A stretch of DNA of 64,000 nt, from contig OZ245718.1 in the NCBI GenBank assembly GCA_965227045.1, forward strand, positions 2,356,001 to 2,420,000. The letters run 5' to 3'. Source of the DNA: UBA10649 sp965227045 (lineage in GTDB: Bacteria; Actinomycetota; Actinomycetes; S36-B12). Position 1 is the stretch's first letter. Every line of letters starts with the position of its first letter. The notes under the pieces are model-generated. The model was not told the DNA's origin. It ran no database searches and was given only the letters and a program-made list of their open reading frames with translations. Positions 35,347 through 44,450 of this stretch are shown piece by piece. The translations under genes and the position numbers were made by a program.

Positions 35347-36429
35347 TCAGGAGGAGATGGTGCCCGCGATGAAGTCCTCGACAGCCTGCTTGGCCTCGCT
35401 GTCGTTGTACTGGACCGGCGGGGACTTCATGAAGTAGCTCGAGGCCGACAGGATCGGTCCGCCGATGCCACGGTCCATGGCGATCTTCGCGGCGCGAACG
35501 GCATCGATGATCACGCCGGCGCTGTTGGGCGAGTCCCACACCTCGAGCTTGTACTCCAGGTTGATGGGAGCGTCGCCGAATGCGCGACCCTCGAGGCGGA
35601 CGAACGCCCACTTGCGGTCGTCGAGCCAGGCGATGTAGTCGCTCGGGCCGATGTGCACGTTGCGCGCACCCATGTCGTGCGACGTCACCTGCGACGTGAC
35701 CGACTGCGTCTTGGAGATCTTCTTCGATTCGAGGCGATCGCGCTCGAGCATGTTCTTGAAGTCCATGTTGCCGCCTACGTTCAGTTGGTACGTGCGGTCC
35801 AGGATCACGCCGCGGTCCTCGAACAGCTTGGCGAGCACGCGGTGCGTGATGGTGGCGCCGACCTGGCTCTTGATGTCGTCGCCGACGATCGGCAGGTTGG
35901 CGTCGACGAACTTCTGTGCCCACTCGGGAGTGCCGGCGATGAACACCGGAAGCGCGTTGACGAAGCCGCAGCCCGCGTCGATGGCGCACTGGGCGTAGAA
36001 CTTCGCGGCCTCTTCGGAGCCGACGGGCAGGTAGCACACGACGATGTCGACAGCCGCATCCTTCAGCGCTGCAACGACATCGACCGGCGTCTCATCGGAC
36101 TCGGTGATCGTCTCGCGGTAGTACTTGCCCAGGCCGTCGAGGGTCTTGCCGCGCTGAACGGTGATTCCCGTCGGCGGGACGTCGCAGAACTTGAGGGTGT
36201 TGTTCTCCGAGGCGTTGATCGCCTCGGCGAGGTCGAGGCCCACCTTCTTGCCGTCGACATCGAACGCGGCGACGAACTCGACGTCGCGAACGTGGTACTC
36301 GCCGAACTGGACATGCATCAGGCCAGGCACGAAGTCAGCCGGATTCGCGTCCTTGTAGTACTCGACGCCTTGGACCAGCGACGACGCACAGTTGCCGACT
36401 CCGACAATCGCTACGCGAACCGAGCTCAT
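35347..36429 (-). CDS. ino1: Inositol-3-phosphate synthase
   Basis: A 360-residue NAD-dependent enzyme converting glucose 6-phosphate to inositol 3-phosphate, the entry to phosphatidylinositol and mycothiol in actinobacteria. VAIVGVGNCASSLVQG at about 6-21 binds NAD. The C-terminal catalytic region carries SPTGYVPFTCFLN-like replacements typical of the short bacterial form (IGPSDYIAWLDDRKWAF). ATG 36429 overlaps the upstream PadR gene by four bases, the same arrangement as Rv0046c-Rv0047c. Confidence 0.95.
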   Translation of the reverse strand: MSSVRVAIVGVGNCASSLVQGVEYYKDANPADFVPGLMHVQFGEYHVRDVEFVAAFDVDGKKVGLDLAEAINASENNTLKFCDVPPTGITVQRGKTLDGLGKYYRETITESDETPVDVVAALKDAAVDIVVCYLPVGSEEAAKFYAQCAIDAGCGFVNALPVFIAGTPEWAQKFVDANLPIVGDDIKSQVGATITHRVLAKLFEDRGVILDRTYQLNVGGNMDFKNMLERDRLESKKISKTQSVTSQVTSHDMGARNVHIGPSDYIAWLDDRKWAFVRLEGRAFGDAPINLEYKLEVWDSPNSAGVIIDAVRAAKIAMDRGIGGPILSASSYFMKSPPVQYNDSEAKQAVEDFIAGTISS

Positions 36430-37016
36430 GAGTTCTCCTTGTTAAGTGGTGTGTCCTGCGTTGCTTGCTCGTGTTGGATCAATTCGTTCAGCCAGCGCAC
36501 TTCGCGCTCTGCTCCGTCAAGGCCGTGCTGCTGGAGTTGAAGGGTGTAGGCGTCGACCTTGGCGCGACCGCGGACGACCGACTCGCGAAGTGCGTCGACT
36601 CGCTCCTCGAGGCGTGAGCGCCGGCCCTCGAGGATCCGCAGCCGCACGCGGGACTCGGTGCGACCGAAGAAGGCCAGGTGGGCGGCGAAGCCCTCGTCCT
36701 CCCAGGCTTCGGGACCTGGCTGGTTCGCCCAGGTGCCGAACTCCTCCTTGCCGTCGGCCGAGATGGCGTAGACCACCCGGGCGCGGCGGGCACTGAGGGG
36801 CGGGGCGGTGGACTCCAGGGCCGGGGTGACGGCGACCTCGTCGATGAGCCCGCGGCCTTGGAGGCGGCGCAGGCACGGGTAGAGAGAGCCGTAGGACAGG
36901 GCGCGGAAGGGGCCGAGGACGACTGACAGGCGCTTGCGCAGCTCGTAGCCGTGCAGGGGACCGTCGGAGAGGACGCCGAGGACGGCGAACTCGAGCACGT
37001 CGTGCCGCTTGGCCAT
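36426..37016 (-). CDS. PadR family transcriptional regulator
   Basis: A 196-residue regulator. A winged-helix domain at about 5-95 has HGYELRKRL and the YGSLYPCLRRL recognition helix, and a C-terminal four-helix dimer domain follows with a long charged coiled segment. ATG 37016 has AGAGGAG upstream. It is coupled to ino1 (ATGA overlap) and probably controls it and itself through the palindrome in the divergent promoter. Confidence 0.92.
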   Translation of the reverse strand: MAKRHDVLEFAVLGVLSDGPLHGYELRKRLSVVLGPFRALSYGSLYPCLRRLQGRGLIDEVAVTPALESTAPPLSARRARVVYAISADGKEEFGTWANQPGPEAWEDEGFAAHLAFFGRTESRVRLRILEGRRSRLEERVDALRESVVRGRAKVDAYTLQLQQHGLDGAEREVRWLNELIQHEQATQDTPLNKENS

Positions 37017-37049
37017 GCCCGCTCCTCTCGCCGAATGACTCAGCACAAC

Positions 37050-37064
37050 ATATCAAGTTGATAT
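37050..37064. promoter_or_regulatory. Perfect palindrome ATATCAA-G-TTGATAT, probable PadR operator
   Basis: A 15-base perfect palindrome 34 bases upstream of the PadR-ino1 operon and near the -35 position of the divergent DUF5318 gene. The AT-rich centre fits PadR operators. A further ATATCGAT follows at once. Confidence 0.65.
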
Positions 37065-37105
37065 ATCGATTCCAAATTTTGAGGGGTTCCGTAGAATCAG
37101 CGTTC

Positions 37106-37618
37106 ATGGCGTCCCCTCGCAAGTCCGCGATCCGCGGCACGATCGCCCGCGGTGCTCCCGCCAAGGCGCGCCGTGACCGCGAGCCGATGGGCGCCCCCGA
37201 GGAAGTCGCCGATCCGGCGCGACCGCGCTCAGTCATCAGCCACGCACTCGAGCGCCGCGCCGCCCTGTTGCGGCTGTTCGGCGGGGGCGGGCTCTCCTCG
37301 GACCTGTGCGATGCCGATCCCTACCTGCTGAAGGCCGCCAAGCACCACGGCGAGCCGGCGGCCGGCCCGTGCCCTGCCTGCAAGGACGCGGGCCTGGTCA
37401 CCGTCACGTACGTGTTCGGCGACGAGCTCGGCCCGTACTCGGGCCGCATCCGCAAGGCCGACGAACTGCCCGCGATGACCACGAAGTTCGGCTCCTTCAC
37501 CGTCTACGTCGTCGAGGTCTGCCAGCGGTGCCACTGGAACTTCCTGCTGACCACGTACGTCCTAGGCGACGGCGTGCCGCGACGGGCTCTGCCCGCCCCG
37601 CGTGATCTCCTTGACTAG
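37106..37618 (+). CDS. DUF5318 family protein
   Basis: A 170-residue protein. After a basic, flexible start of about 50 residues there is a core with two cysteine pairs, CPAC (about 88-91) and CQRC (about 134-137), likely zinc-binding. The family is actinobacterial, function unknown, and lies between PadR and ponA as in mycobacteria. I choose ATG 37106, because a -10-like TAGAAT ends nine bases earlier. Transcription would thus start at or next to the ATG (leaderless). Confidence 0.85.
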   Translation: MASPRKSAIRGTIARGAPAKARRDREPMGAPEEVADPARPRSVISHALERRAALLRLFGGGGLSSDLCDADPYLLKAAKHHGEPAAGPCPACKDAGLVTVTYVFGDELGPYSGRIRKADELPAMTTKFGSFTVYVVEVCQRCHWNFLLTTYVLGDGVPRRALPAPRDLLD

Positions 37619-37680
37619 CGGCGATCTCGGGCACTGACGGGCGCCGCTTCCGGCCTCTTCCCCGAGCCAAAGGATCCTTC

Positions 37681-39852
37681 GTGTCCGACAGCCGTTCGCG
37701 TGCGTCGTCGACGCCGAGGAAGCGGCCTGCCCCGAAGAAGGCACCGGCGAAGAAGGCTCCCGCGAAGCGGCACTGGATCCGTAACGGCATCCTCATTGCG
37801 CTCGGCGTGATCGCGCTCGGCATCGGCATCTTCGCGATCCTCATCGCGCGCACCACCGTGCCCACCCCGAACGAGGTCGCCACAAGCGAGGCCACGATCG
37901 TCTACTACGCCGACGGCAAGACCGAGATCGGGCGCCTCGGCGATGCCACGCGGCGCAGCGTCGCGCTGGCGGATGTCCCGTTGCAGGTGCAGCACGCAGT
38001 CCTCGCTGCGGAGGACCGCTCGTTCTACGACCACGGCGGCATCTCGCCCGTCGGCGTCGGGAGAGCGATCTGGAACAACCTCACCGGTGGCAGCACTCAG
38101 GGCGGGTCGACGATCACGCAGCAGTACGCGAAGAACGCCTTCCTCAGCCAGGAGCGATCGTGGGATCGCAAACTCCAGGAGGCACTCCTGGCGTTCAAGC
38201 TGGAAACTGTGGTGTCGAAGGACGAGATCCTCGAGAACTACCTGAACACCATCTACTTCGGGCGCGGTGCCTACGGGATCGAGGCAGCGTCGATTGCCTA
38301 CTTCGGCATCCCGTCGAGCGAGCTCACCGCCTCGCAGGGCGCGGTTCTCGCTGCGATCATCAAGTCCCCCAGCGGGCTGGCGCCCGAGCGCGATCTGGCT
38401 GGCCTGCAGGGCCGGTGGACATACGTGCTCGACGGCATGGTCGAGCAGGGCTGGCTCACGCAGAAGCAGCGCGACAACGCCGAGTTCCCGAAGATCAAGA
38501 AGCTCAAGGCGAAGGACCGCCTCGGTGGGGCGACCGGCTTCATGCTGACGATGGTCGAGGACCAGTTGCGCGAACTCGGCTTCGACGACACCGAGATCCA
38601 GCGGGGCGGCCTGCGCATCACGTCGACGTTCGACAGGCAGGCGCAGCGGTCCGCGACGGCGGCCGTACGCAAGGTCGGGCCGCAGAGCGGCACCGAGGGC
38701 CTGCGCATCGGGCTTGCTGCAGTACGCCCAGGAACCGGCGAGATCATCGCCGTGTACGGCGGCGATGACTTCGTGACCGACCAGATCAACAACGCCACGC
38801 GGCCGTTCGCGCAGGCGGGATCGACGTTCAAGCCCTTCGCACTCGCCGCAGCAACGGAGAAGGAGGTGCCACTGACGTCTGTGTGGAATGGCGACTCGCC
38901 GTCGACGGTCGACGGCTACACGTTCTCCAACTATGGCGACAAGTCCTACGGACCAGTGACCCTGTTGCAGGCGACGGAGAACAGCATCAACTCGGCGTAC
39001 GTCGAGATGGAGTCGAGCATCGGAGTGAAGTCGGTCGCCGACGCGGCCGTACGGGCCGGCATCCCCGCGGACACTCCCGGCATGGACCTCGACGACCTCA
39101 ACTTGACCTTCGTCCTCGGCACCGCCTCGCCATCCGGGCTCGATATGGCGAACGCGTTCGCGACCTTCGCAGCGCGCGGTGCACGCTCGACCACGACGGT
39201 GCTGAAGGAAGTTGTCGGGCCGAACGGCGGGCTGCTCTACCAGTTCACCCCGAGCACGCAGGCCGCCTTCGACTCCGACATCGCCGACACGGTCAGCTAC
39301 GCACTGAACCGCGTCGTGACCAACGGGACGGGAAGTGCGGCGCTCGCGCTGGGTCGCCCCGCGGCCGCGAAGACGGGCACGACCGACGACAACAAGAGCG
39401 CGTGGTTCGTCGGCTACACCCCGCAATTGGCCGCGGCCGTACTGATGGCCAAGGAGGACGAGACCGGACTGCCGGTGTCGCTCTCCGGGACCGGCGGGCT
39501 GTCGACGGTGACGGGGGGTTCGTTCCCCGCTGCGATCTGGACCGCGTTCATGAAGGGCGCCCTCGAAGGACTGCCCGTCGAGAGCTTCCCGAAGCCACCG
39601 AAGGCCGTCCTGGCGCCGATGGACTGCCCGGAGGCCATCGAGGGCGATGTCCCGGTCGGCTGCCCGTCGCCGACCGTCGTCACGGAGTTCACGCCCGACC
39701 CGTCCGCGGATACACTCCCGTCCGACGAGCCGCCCCCGGCGGCAACCAGCCAGTCTCCGGACGCTGGCCTGTTCTCCAACGAGCCGGTTCCCACACCCGA
39801 TCCTGCAAGTGCCACGCCAGTGCCGCCGGTCGAGGAAGGTAGGCCCGAGTGA
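37681..39852 (+). CDS. ponA: Bifunctional penicillin-binding protein (glycosyltransferase 51 / transpeptidase)
   Basis: The 723-residue class A PBP polymerises and cross-links peptidoglycan. A Lys/Pro/Ala-rich cytoplasmic tail (1-32) precedes a membrane anchor (about 35-56). The GT51 catalytic Glu111 is in AAEDRSFYDHGG and GGSTITQQ follows at 141-148. Transpeptidase motifs are S381-x-x-K384 (STFK), SIN at 435-437 and KTG at 564-566. The C-terminus is Pro/Thr/Asp-rich. It starts at GTG 37681 and overlaps the next gene by four bases. Confidence 0.96.
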   Translation: MSDSRSRASSTPRKRPAPKKAPAKKAPAKRHWIRNGILIALGVIALGIGIFAILIARTTVPTPNEVATSEATIVYYADGKTEIGRLGDATRRSVALADVPLQVQHAVLAAEDRSFYDHGGISPVGVGRAIWNNLTGGSTQGGSTITQQYAKNAFLSQERSWDRKLQEALLAFKLETVVSKDEILENYLNTIYFGRGAYGIEAASIAYFGIPSSELTASQGAVLAAIIKSPSGLAPERDLAGLQGRWTYVLDGMVEQGWLTQKQRDNAEFPKIKKLKAKDRLGGATGFMLTMVEDQLRELGFDDTEIQRGGLRITSTFDRQAQRSATAAVRKVGPQSGTEGLRIGLAAVRPGTGEIIAVYGGDDFVTDQINNATRPFAQAGSTFKPFALAAATEKEVPLTSVWNGDSPSTVDGYTFSNYGDKSYGPVTLLQATENSINSAYVEMESSIGVKSVADAAVRAGIPADTPGMDLDDLNLTFVLGTASPSGLDMANAFATFAARGARSTTTVLKEVVGPNGGLLYQFTPSTQAAFDSDIADTVSYALNRVVTNGTGSAALALGRPAAAKTGTTDDNKSAWFVGYTPQLAAAVLMAKEDETGLPVSLSGTGGLSTVTGGSFPAAIWTAFMKGALEGLPVESFPKPPKAVLAPMDCPEAIEGDVPVGCPSPTVVTEFTPDPSADTLPSDEPPPAATSQSPDAGLFSNEPVPTPDPASATPVPPVEEGRPE

Positions 39853-41279
39853 CCCCCCGCTCGCCGATCATCCTTCCGTCCGATGAGGATCCGGTGGTTG
39901 CGTCGAGCTTGGGATGGCTTGGTGGGCGAGTCGGTCGACGAGCGCGTGTCGGCGGGACCTGGTGGAAGCCGGTTCGAGTACTCGTCGTGCTGGCCGCGAT
40001 CGGCTACCTCATCGGCTACCTGGCCGATCTGCCCTGTCGCAGCAACGGCTGGGCGATCCCGGACCGATACGAGCACCTGTGCTACACCGACATCTCCCCG
40101 CTGTACTCCATCCGCGGCTTTGCCGACGGGATCCTGCCCTACCTGAATCCGAACCCCACGGGACAGAGCCTGCAGTACCTGGAGTACCCGGTGGTCACTG
40201 GTGCGTTCATGCAGGTCGCATCGATGATCACCGCGGCAATCGGGGGCGTTGTCGCGGGCGTGGACAAGGCCGTCGTTTTCTTCGACGTCAACGTGGTGCT
40301 GCTCTTCGTCGCGCTCGCCGTCACCGTCGTTGCCACCGCGCTCACAGTCCGCCGTCGTCCGTGGGACGCCGCGATGGTTGCCTTGGCGCCGACGGTGATC
40401 CTCGGAGCCACCATCAACTGGGACCTGCTTCCACTCGCGTTCGTCGGGGTGGCGCTGCTCCTCTGGTCGCGCAACCATCCCTTCGCGGCTGGGATCCTTC
40501 TCGGTCTGGCGATCGCGGCGAAGTTCTACCCGCTGTTCCTGCTCGGCGCGTTCCTCGTGCTGACCATCCGCACCGCAAGATGGCGAGTGTTCGGCCTGCT
40601 GCTCGGTGGCACGGTCCTGTCTTGGCTCGTGGTGAACCTGCCCATAGCTATGGCGAACGCGGAGGGCTGGTCGTTCTTCTACCGGTTCAGTGGCTTCCGT
40701 GGCGAGGACTTCGGCTCGCTGTACTTCGCCATGACGCAGGCCGGCCTGCCGTCGATACCCGCGGACAACCTCAATCTCGTGGCAACGGGCAGCTTCCTCA
40801 TCCTGTGCGCCGCGATCGGCTGGGTCGCGCTGTCGGCCCCACGCCGTCCGCGACTGGCTCCCCTGCTCTTCTTGATCGTCGCCGCCTTCGTGCTGACGAA
40901 CAAGGTCTACTCCCCGCAGTACTCGCTGTGGCTGGTCCCACTGGCGGTCATGGCGCGCCCGCGCTGGCGCGACTTCCTGATCTGGCAGGTCGGTGAGGTC
41001 ATCTACTTCGCGGCGATCTGGTGGTTCCTGGTCGGTTACGGCATCGAGGATCAGCAGGGACTGACCGGGCAGCAGTACGCATTCGCAACGCTGATCCACT
41101 TTGCCGCGACGATCTACTTCGCCGTGATGGTGCTACGCGACATCTACTCCCCGCAGCATGACCCGATCCGCAACGACGGCTTCGCCGAGGACGCAGACGA
41201 TCCTGGCGGCGGTGCCTACAACAACGCCCCGGATCGCTTCACGCTAGGCCGAGCACGGCATCAAAGCGTGACGTTGTAA
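39849..41279 (+). CDS. Polytopic glycosyltransferase 87-like (DUF2029) protein
   Basis: A 476-residue protein with about eleven membrane helices. A WDLLP motif (about 198-202) in an early loop and an AKFYPLF segment (about 220-226) are typical of GT-C mannosyltransferases that use polyprenyl-phosphate-mannose. Its place directly after ponA equals Rv0051. The acceptor glycolipid is unknown. GTG 39849 overlaps the ponA stop, so it is coupled. The C-terminus overlaps the convergent alr-like gene by 41 bases. Confidence 0.85.
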   Translation: MTPRSPIILPSDEDPVVASSLGWLGGRVGRRARVGGTWWKPVRVLVVLAAIGYLIGYLADLPCRSNGWAIPDRYEHLCYTDISPLYSIRGFADGILPYLNPNPTGQSLQYLEYPVVTGAFMQVASMITAAIGGVVAGVDKAVVFFDVNVVLLFVALAVTVVATALTVRRRPWDAAMVALAPTVILGATINWDLLPLAFVGVALLLWSRNHPFAAGILLGLAIAAKFYPLFLLGAFLVLTIRTARWRVFGLLLGGTVLSWLVVNLPIAMANAEGWSFFYRFSGFRGEDFGSLYFAMTQAGLPSIPADNLNLVATGSFLILCAAIGWVALSAPRRPRLAPLLFLIVAAFVLTNKVYSPQYSLWLVPLAVMARPRWRDFLIWQVGEVIYFAAIWWFLVGYGIEDQQGLTGQQYAFATLIHFAATIYFAVMVLRDIYSPQHDPIRNDGFAEDADDPGGGAYNNAPDRFTLGRARHQSVTL

Positions 41280-42405
41280 ATCGCACGTCTGCGGGCATGC
41301 GATCACCAACCGCGGGGATGACGCAGCCCTTCGGCAGCCACACCATCGATGTGTGCTGGTGCGGGGGCTCTGCAAACCAGCGCTGCTTGCCCTCCCACCG
41401 GAACGGGGAGAGTGCGCGGCCTGCCGCGTCGAGCGCACCGGTCCCGGCAGTCACCACGCGCTGTCGAACACTCGCCGCCGGCGTGGGCGCGGTCAGGCCG
41501 ATGCCGTGCGACGTGCCGCCGGACACGACGACGAGCGTCCCGTCCTTCGGGCCGGTGCGCTGGCGGTAGCCGACGTGCGTCCCGACGGCGACCGGGTGGA
41601 CCGCCAACACCGAGCCGGCTGCATGGAGAGCGGATCGCTCGCCGAGCCACAGCCGGGTGCCGATCCGCGCGCGCAGGGAGATGTCCGGAACCGAGCGGTT
41701 CACCGCGAGGAGCTCGTCGTCGTCGAGGTGGGATACCCACACGCGACTCGCGGGCGAGTTGTGCCCGGCCCACACCTCGGTCTCGCCCTGCCACAGGCCG
41801 GCCCAGCGGACGGCCTCTCGAACGCGCGCGGTTCCCATCACCGATCCGCGCGGCTCGACCTCATCTGCCGGCTGCGCCAGCGGCAGGTGAAGCGTCAGTC
41901 CCTCGACGAGCACCTTGCCTCGGGCGAAAGCCATGCGAACCTCGGGGTCGGCCAGGACGCGCAGCAGCTCAGCCTCATCGAAGCCGAAGCGGTGCATCGA
42001 GGTCTGCGCCTCGAGCACGACGCGCACCGATCCAGGGCCGTCGGCAAGGGCAAGCAGGGCCTCGCGCGAGGCGATCGTGCGAATGATGCGGCCGGCGTGG
42101 AGTCGCTGGCCCAGGCGCCACCACGCATCGGCCGCGAACGAGTCCCGCGGCTCGAAGGGCTCGAGGACGATGATGTCGAACGAGCCGTACTCGGCGACCT
42201 CGTCGATCTCGAAGACGTTCCCCACCGCGACTGTGTCCACGCCCATGCGCACGGCCTGCTCGCCGAGCAGGCGCTGCCCAAGGCCGTAGCCGTTCCCCTT
42301 GATGACGGGCACAATCGGCGAGCCCGCAGACCGCTCGATCGCGCCGCAGACGCCGTCCTGATGATCCAGCCAGCGCTGGCCGTCGATCGTTACCGCGAAT
42401 GCCAT
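41239..42405 (-). CDS. Alanine racemase-family (fold III) PLP enzyme
   Basis: A 388-residue fold-type III protein. The PLP lysine is Lys36 in VIKGNGYGLG, where true alanine racemases have the AVVKADAYGHG form. Later landmarks are SMHRFGF near 158 and a C-terminal beta domain with a VGYRQR segment. Divergence from canonical Alr and its operon with a FemX-like gene suggest a special amino-acid or regulatory role (inference). Start ATG 42405 lies one base before the femX stop. A second, canonical alr is not in the window. Confidence 0.75.
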   Translation of the reverse strand: MAFAVTIDGQRWLDHQDGVCGAIERSAGSPIVPVIKGNGYGLGQRLLGEQAVRMGVDTVAVGNVFEIDEVAEYGSFDIIVLEPFEPRDSFAADAWWRLGQRLHAGRIIRTIASREALLALADGPGSVRVVLEAQTSMHRFGFDEAELLRVLADPEVRMAFARGKVLVEGLTLHLPLAQPADEVEPRGSVMGTARVREAVRWAGLWQGETEVWAGHNSPASRVWVSHLDDDELLAVNRSVPDISLRARIGTRLWLGERSALHAAGSVLAVHPVAVGTHVGYRQRTGPKDGTLVVVSGGTSHGIGLTAPTPAASVRQRVVTAGTGALDAAGRALSPFRWEGKQRWFAEPPHQHTSMVWLPKGCVIPAVGDRMPADVRFTTSRFDAVLGLA

Positions 42406-42406
42406 G

Positions 42407-43570
42407 TCATCCTCGCCGTGACTGGTACGCCCGAAAACCCTTCGACCACAACGGCCGAAGGACGTAGTCCCACTCTCCCGCATACTCCTGAGCGACCCCG
42501 CCGGTGCCCACCTTGAACTGCACGAGACCGAAGAGGTGGTTGGACGGGTCGAGAGTGTCGGCGATCCCGCGCAGGTCGTAGGTGACGCATCCGAGCTCGT
42601 GGGCATCGCGAATCATCTGCCACTGCAAGGCATTTGACGGACGTACGTCACGGTCGGCTGTTGTCGATGCACCGTAGGAGTACCAGGCGTGCGTGCCGAC
42701 GACGACCATCAAGGTCGCTGCCGCGAGATGGCCATCGTGGTGAGCGCAGTACAGGCGCAGGTGCTCCTCGCGCTCGTTGAGGCTGTCCCACATGCGCTCG
42801 AAGTAGGTAAGGCCGCGTGGCGTGAAGTGATCGCGTTCGGCGGTCTCGACGTAGACGCGGTGGAAGTCCGCGAGGTCGGCGCGATCACCGCGCGTGACGA
42901 CAACACCCGCCTTTTCCGCCTTGCGGATGTTCCGGCGCCACAGCTGGTTGAAGCCGGCGAGGACGTCGTCCAGTGATCGGTCCGCGAGCGGGAGCTGGAA
43001 TACGTAGCGCGGCTGAACGTCGCCGAACCCGGCCCCCGTGCCGGGATCCTGCTCCCAGCCGCCGGTGCGAAGGTGCTCGACGATCTTCGCCGCCGGGCCT
43101 GAATGCCAGTCCGCGAGCACCTCGCTGATGCGTCGCGGGGGGGCGAGGCCGGGCGTTGGCGCGTCGGCCTTCCACTCGGCCATCGCGGACTTGATCGTGT
43201 CGGCGTTCCAGCGACGCGCCGCGACGGGCGGACCCATCTTCACCTGGAACGCACCAGCGGAGCGGCAGTGCGCGAGCAGCGGCTTCAGCCAGTCGTCGAG
43301 TGGGATCTGCGGATGCTCGCGACGCAGCCAGTCGATGTCGGGACCCTCGGGCAGGTAGGCCAGCGATCGTTGTGGCAGGCGCGGCACCGGCCGGTAGAGG
43401 ATCAGCCCGGCGCCGACCAGACGCGAGCCCTCGAACCAGCCCACGGACTCGCTGCGCCACCCCTGCTTTACCCGTCCCCACTCCGGTAGCTGCAGGAACG
43501 ACACGGATGGCCGACTGGCGATCCACTCGGAGTGCTGCGCGGGCGTGATGGCGCGGACGGTAAGGCTCAT
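42407..43570 (-). CDS. FemAB/FemX-family peptidoglycan interpeptide aminoacyltransferase
   Basis: A 387-residue GNAT-like double-domain protein of the Fem family. These proteins transfer an amino acid from aminoacyl-tRNA to lipid II. It has SFLQLPEWGRVKQGW near 24-38 and the AYLPEGPDIDW segment, and the second domain has YDLRGIADTLDPSNHLFGLVQFK split around 335-358. No coiled-coil seryl-tRNA-like arm is evident, resembling actinobacterial FemX. It overlaps xth by four bases and precedes the alr-like gene. Confidence 0.88.
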   Translation of the reverse strand: MSLTVRAITPAQHSEWIASRPSVSFLQLPEWGRVKQGWRSESVGWFEGSRLVGAGLILYRPVPRLPQRSLAYLPEGPDIDWLRREHPQIPLDDWLKPLLAHCRSAGAFQVKMGPPVAARRWNADTIKSAMAEWKADAPTPGLAPPRRISEVLADWHSGPAAKIVEHLRTGGWEQDPGTGAGFGDVQPRYVFQLPLADRSLDDVLAGFNQLWRRNIRKAEKAGVVVTRGDRADLADFHRVYVETAERDHFTPRGLTYFERMWDSLNEREEHLRLYCAHHDGHLAAATLMVVVGTHAWYSYGASTTADRDVRPSNALQWQMIRDAHELGCVTYDLRGIADTLDPSNHLFGLVQFKVGTGGVAQEYAGEWDYVLRPLWSKGFRAYQSRRG

Positions 43571-44349
43571 GGGGTGAGGTCGACGACGACCGGGGCGTGG
43601 TCGGACGCTCCCTTGCCCTTGCGCTCCTCACGGTCGATCCAGGCATCGGAGACGCGGGAGACGAAGGGCGCGTTGCCGTAGACGAGATCGATCCGCATGC
43701 CCAACCCCTTGTGGAAGTTGCCGCCGCGGTAGTCCCAGAACGTGAAGGGCGCGCCCTTGAGCGCGCGTGGCATGACGTCGGAGAGACCGACCGCCCTGAC
43801 TGCGGCCAGTGCCTCGCGCTCGGCCGTGGTCACGTGGGTGGAGCCTGCGAAGTCCGCGATGTCCCACACGTCCGTGTCCTCCGGGGCGACGTTGAAGTCG
43901 CCGATCACGGCAAGCGGGCGGTCCGGAGCGCTGGCGAGCTCGGCGCCCACGGTCGACGTGAGGGCGCCGAACCAGTTGAGCTTGTAGTTGTAGTGCTCGT
44001 GGCCGGGCTCGCGGCCGTTGGGCACGTAGACGCTCCACAGCCGGACGCCTCCGCACGTGGCGCCGATCGCGCGAGTCTCGGGCACCCCCTCGTACATGGG
44101 CTGGTCGGTGAGTCCGCGGGTCACGTCGTCCAGCCCCACCTTGCTGACCAGAGCTACGCCATTCCACCGGCCATCCCCATGCGCGACGGCCTCGTAGCCG
44201 AGGGCCTGAATGGGCATGTGGGGGAAGTCGTCGGCCTTGCACTTGAGTTCCTGGAGGGCGACCACGTCGGGGCTGGCCGACTCAAGCCAGGCCAGGACGC
44301 GGTCCAGACGGGAGTTGATCGAGTTCACATTCCAGGTCGCGATCCGCAC
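43567..44349 (-). CDS. xth: Exodeoxyribonuclease III
   Basis: A 260-residue AP endonuclease/3' exonuclease of base-excision repair. Metal residues are Asn7 in TWNVNS and Glu34 in LQELK. The catalytic C-terminal pair is in GASDHAPVVVDL, with the N-x-D (GDFNVAP) in the middle. It starts at ATG 44349, next to a large palindrome, and is the first gene of the xth-femX-alr-like operon. Confidence 0.95.
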   Translation of the reverse strand: MRIATWNVNSINSRLDRVLAWLESASPDVVALQELKCKADDFPHMPIQALGYEAVAHGDGRWNGVALVSKVGLDDVTRGLTDQPMYEGVPETRAIGATCGGVRLWSVYVPNGREPGHEHYNYKLNWFGALTSTVGAELASAPDRPLAVIGDFNVAPEDTDVWDIADFAGSTHVTTAEREALAAVRAVGLSDVMPRALKGAPFTFWDYRGGNFHKGLGMRIDLVYGNAPFVSRVSDAWIDREERKGKGASDHAPVVVDLTP

Positions 44350-44373
44350 CCGCTCACCCTAACCGCGCCCCAC

Positions 44374-44450
44374 CCCCTCCCGCCGACCTTGAGGTTGGCG
44401 TGGGAATCGGGGCGCCGGAACCACGCCAACCTCAAGGTCGGCGCGAGGGG
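44374..44450. repeat. 30-bp inverted repeat (large palindrome) in a divergent promoter region
   Basis: Left arm 44374-44403 and right arm 44421-44450 pair over 30 positions with a single mismatch. The central 23 bp (44381-44403 and 44421-44443) are perfect, and the 17-base loop contains GGCGCC. It starts 25 bases upstream of xth and about 140 before rpsF. Transcripts leave it in both directions, so it is not a terminator for convergent genes. I see no second copy in the window. Confidence 0.9.

Noticed and set aside
37615..39426. 603-codon open frame antisense to the PBP gene
   Set aside because: Arg/Gly-rich shadow of a clear PBP; no ribosome site or family.
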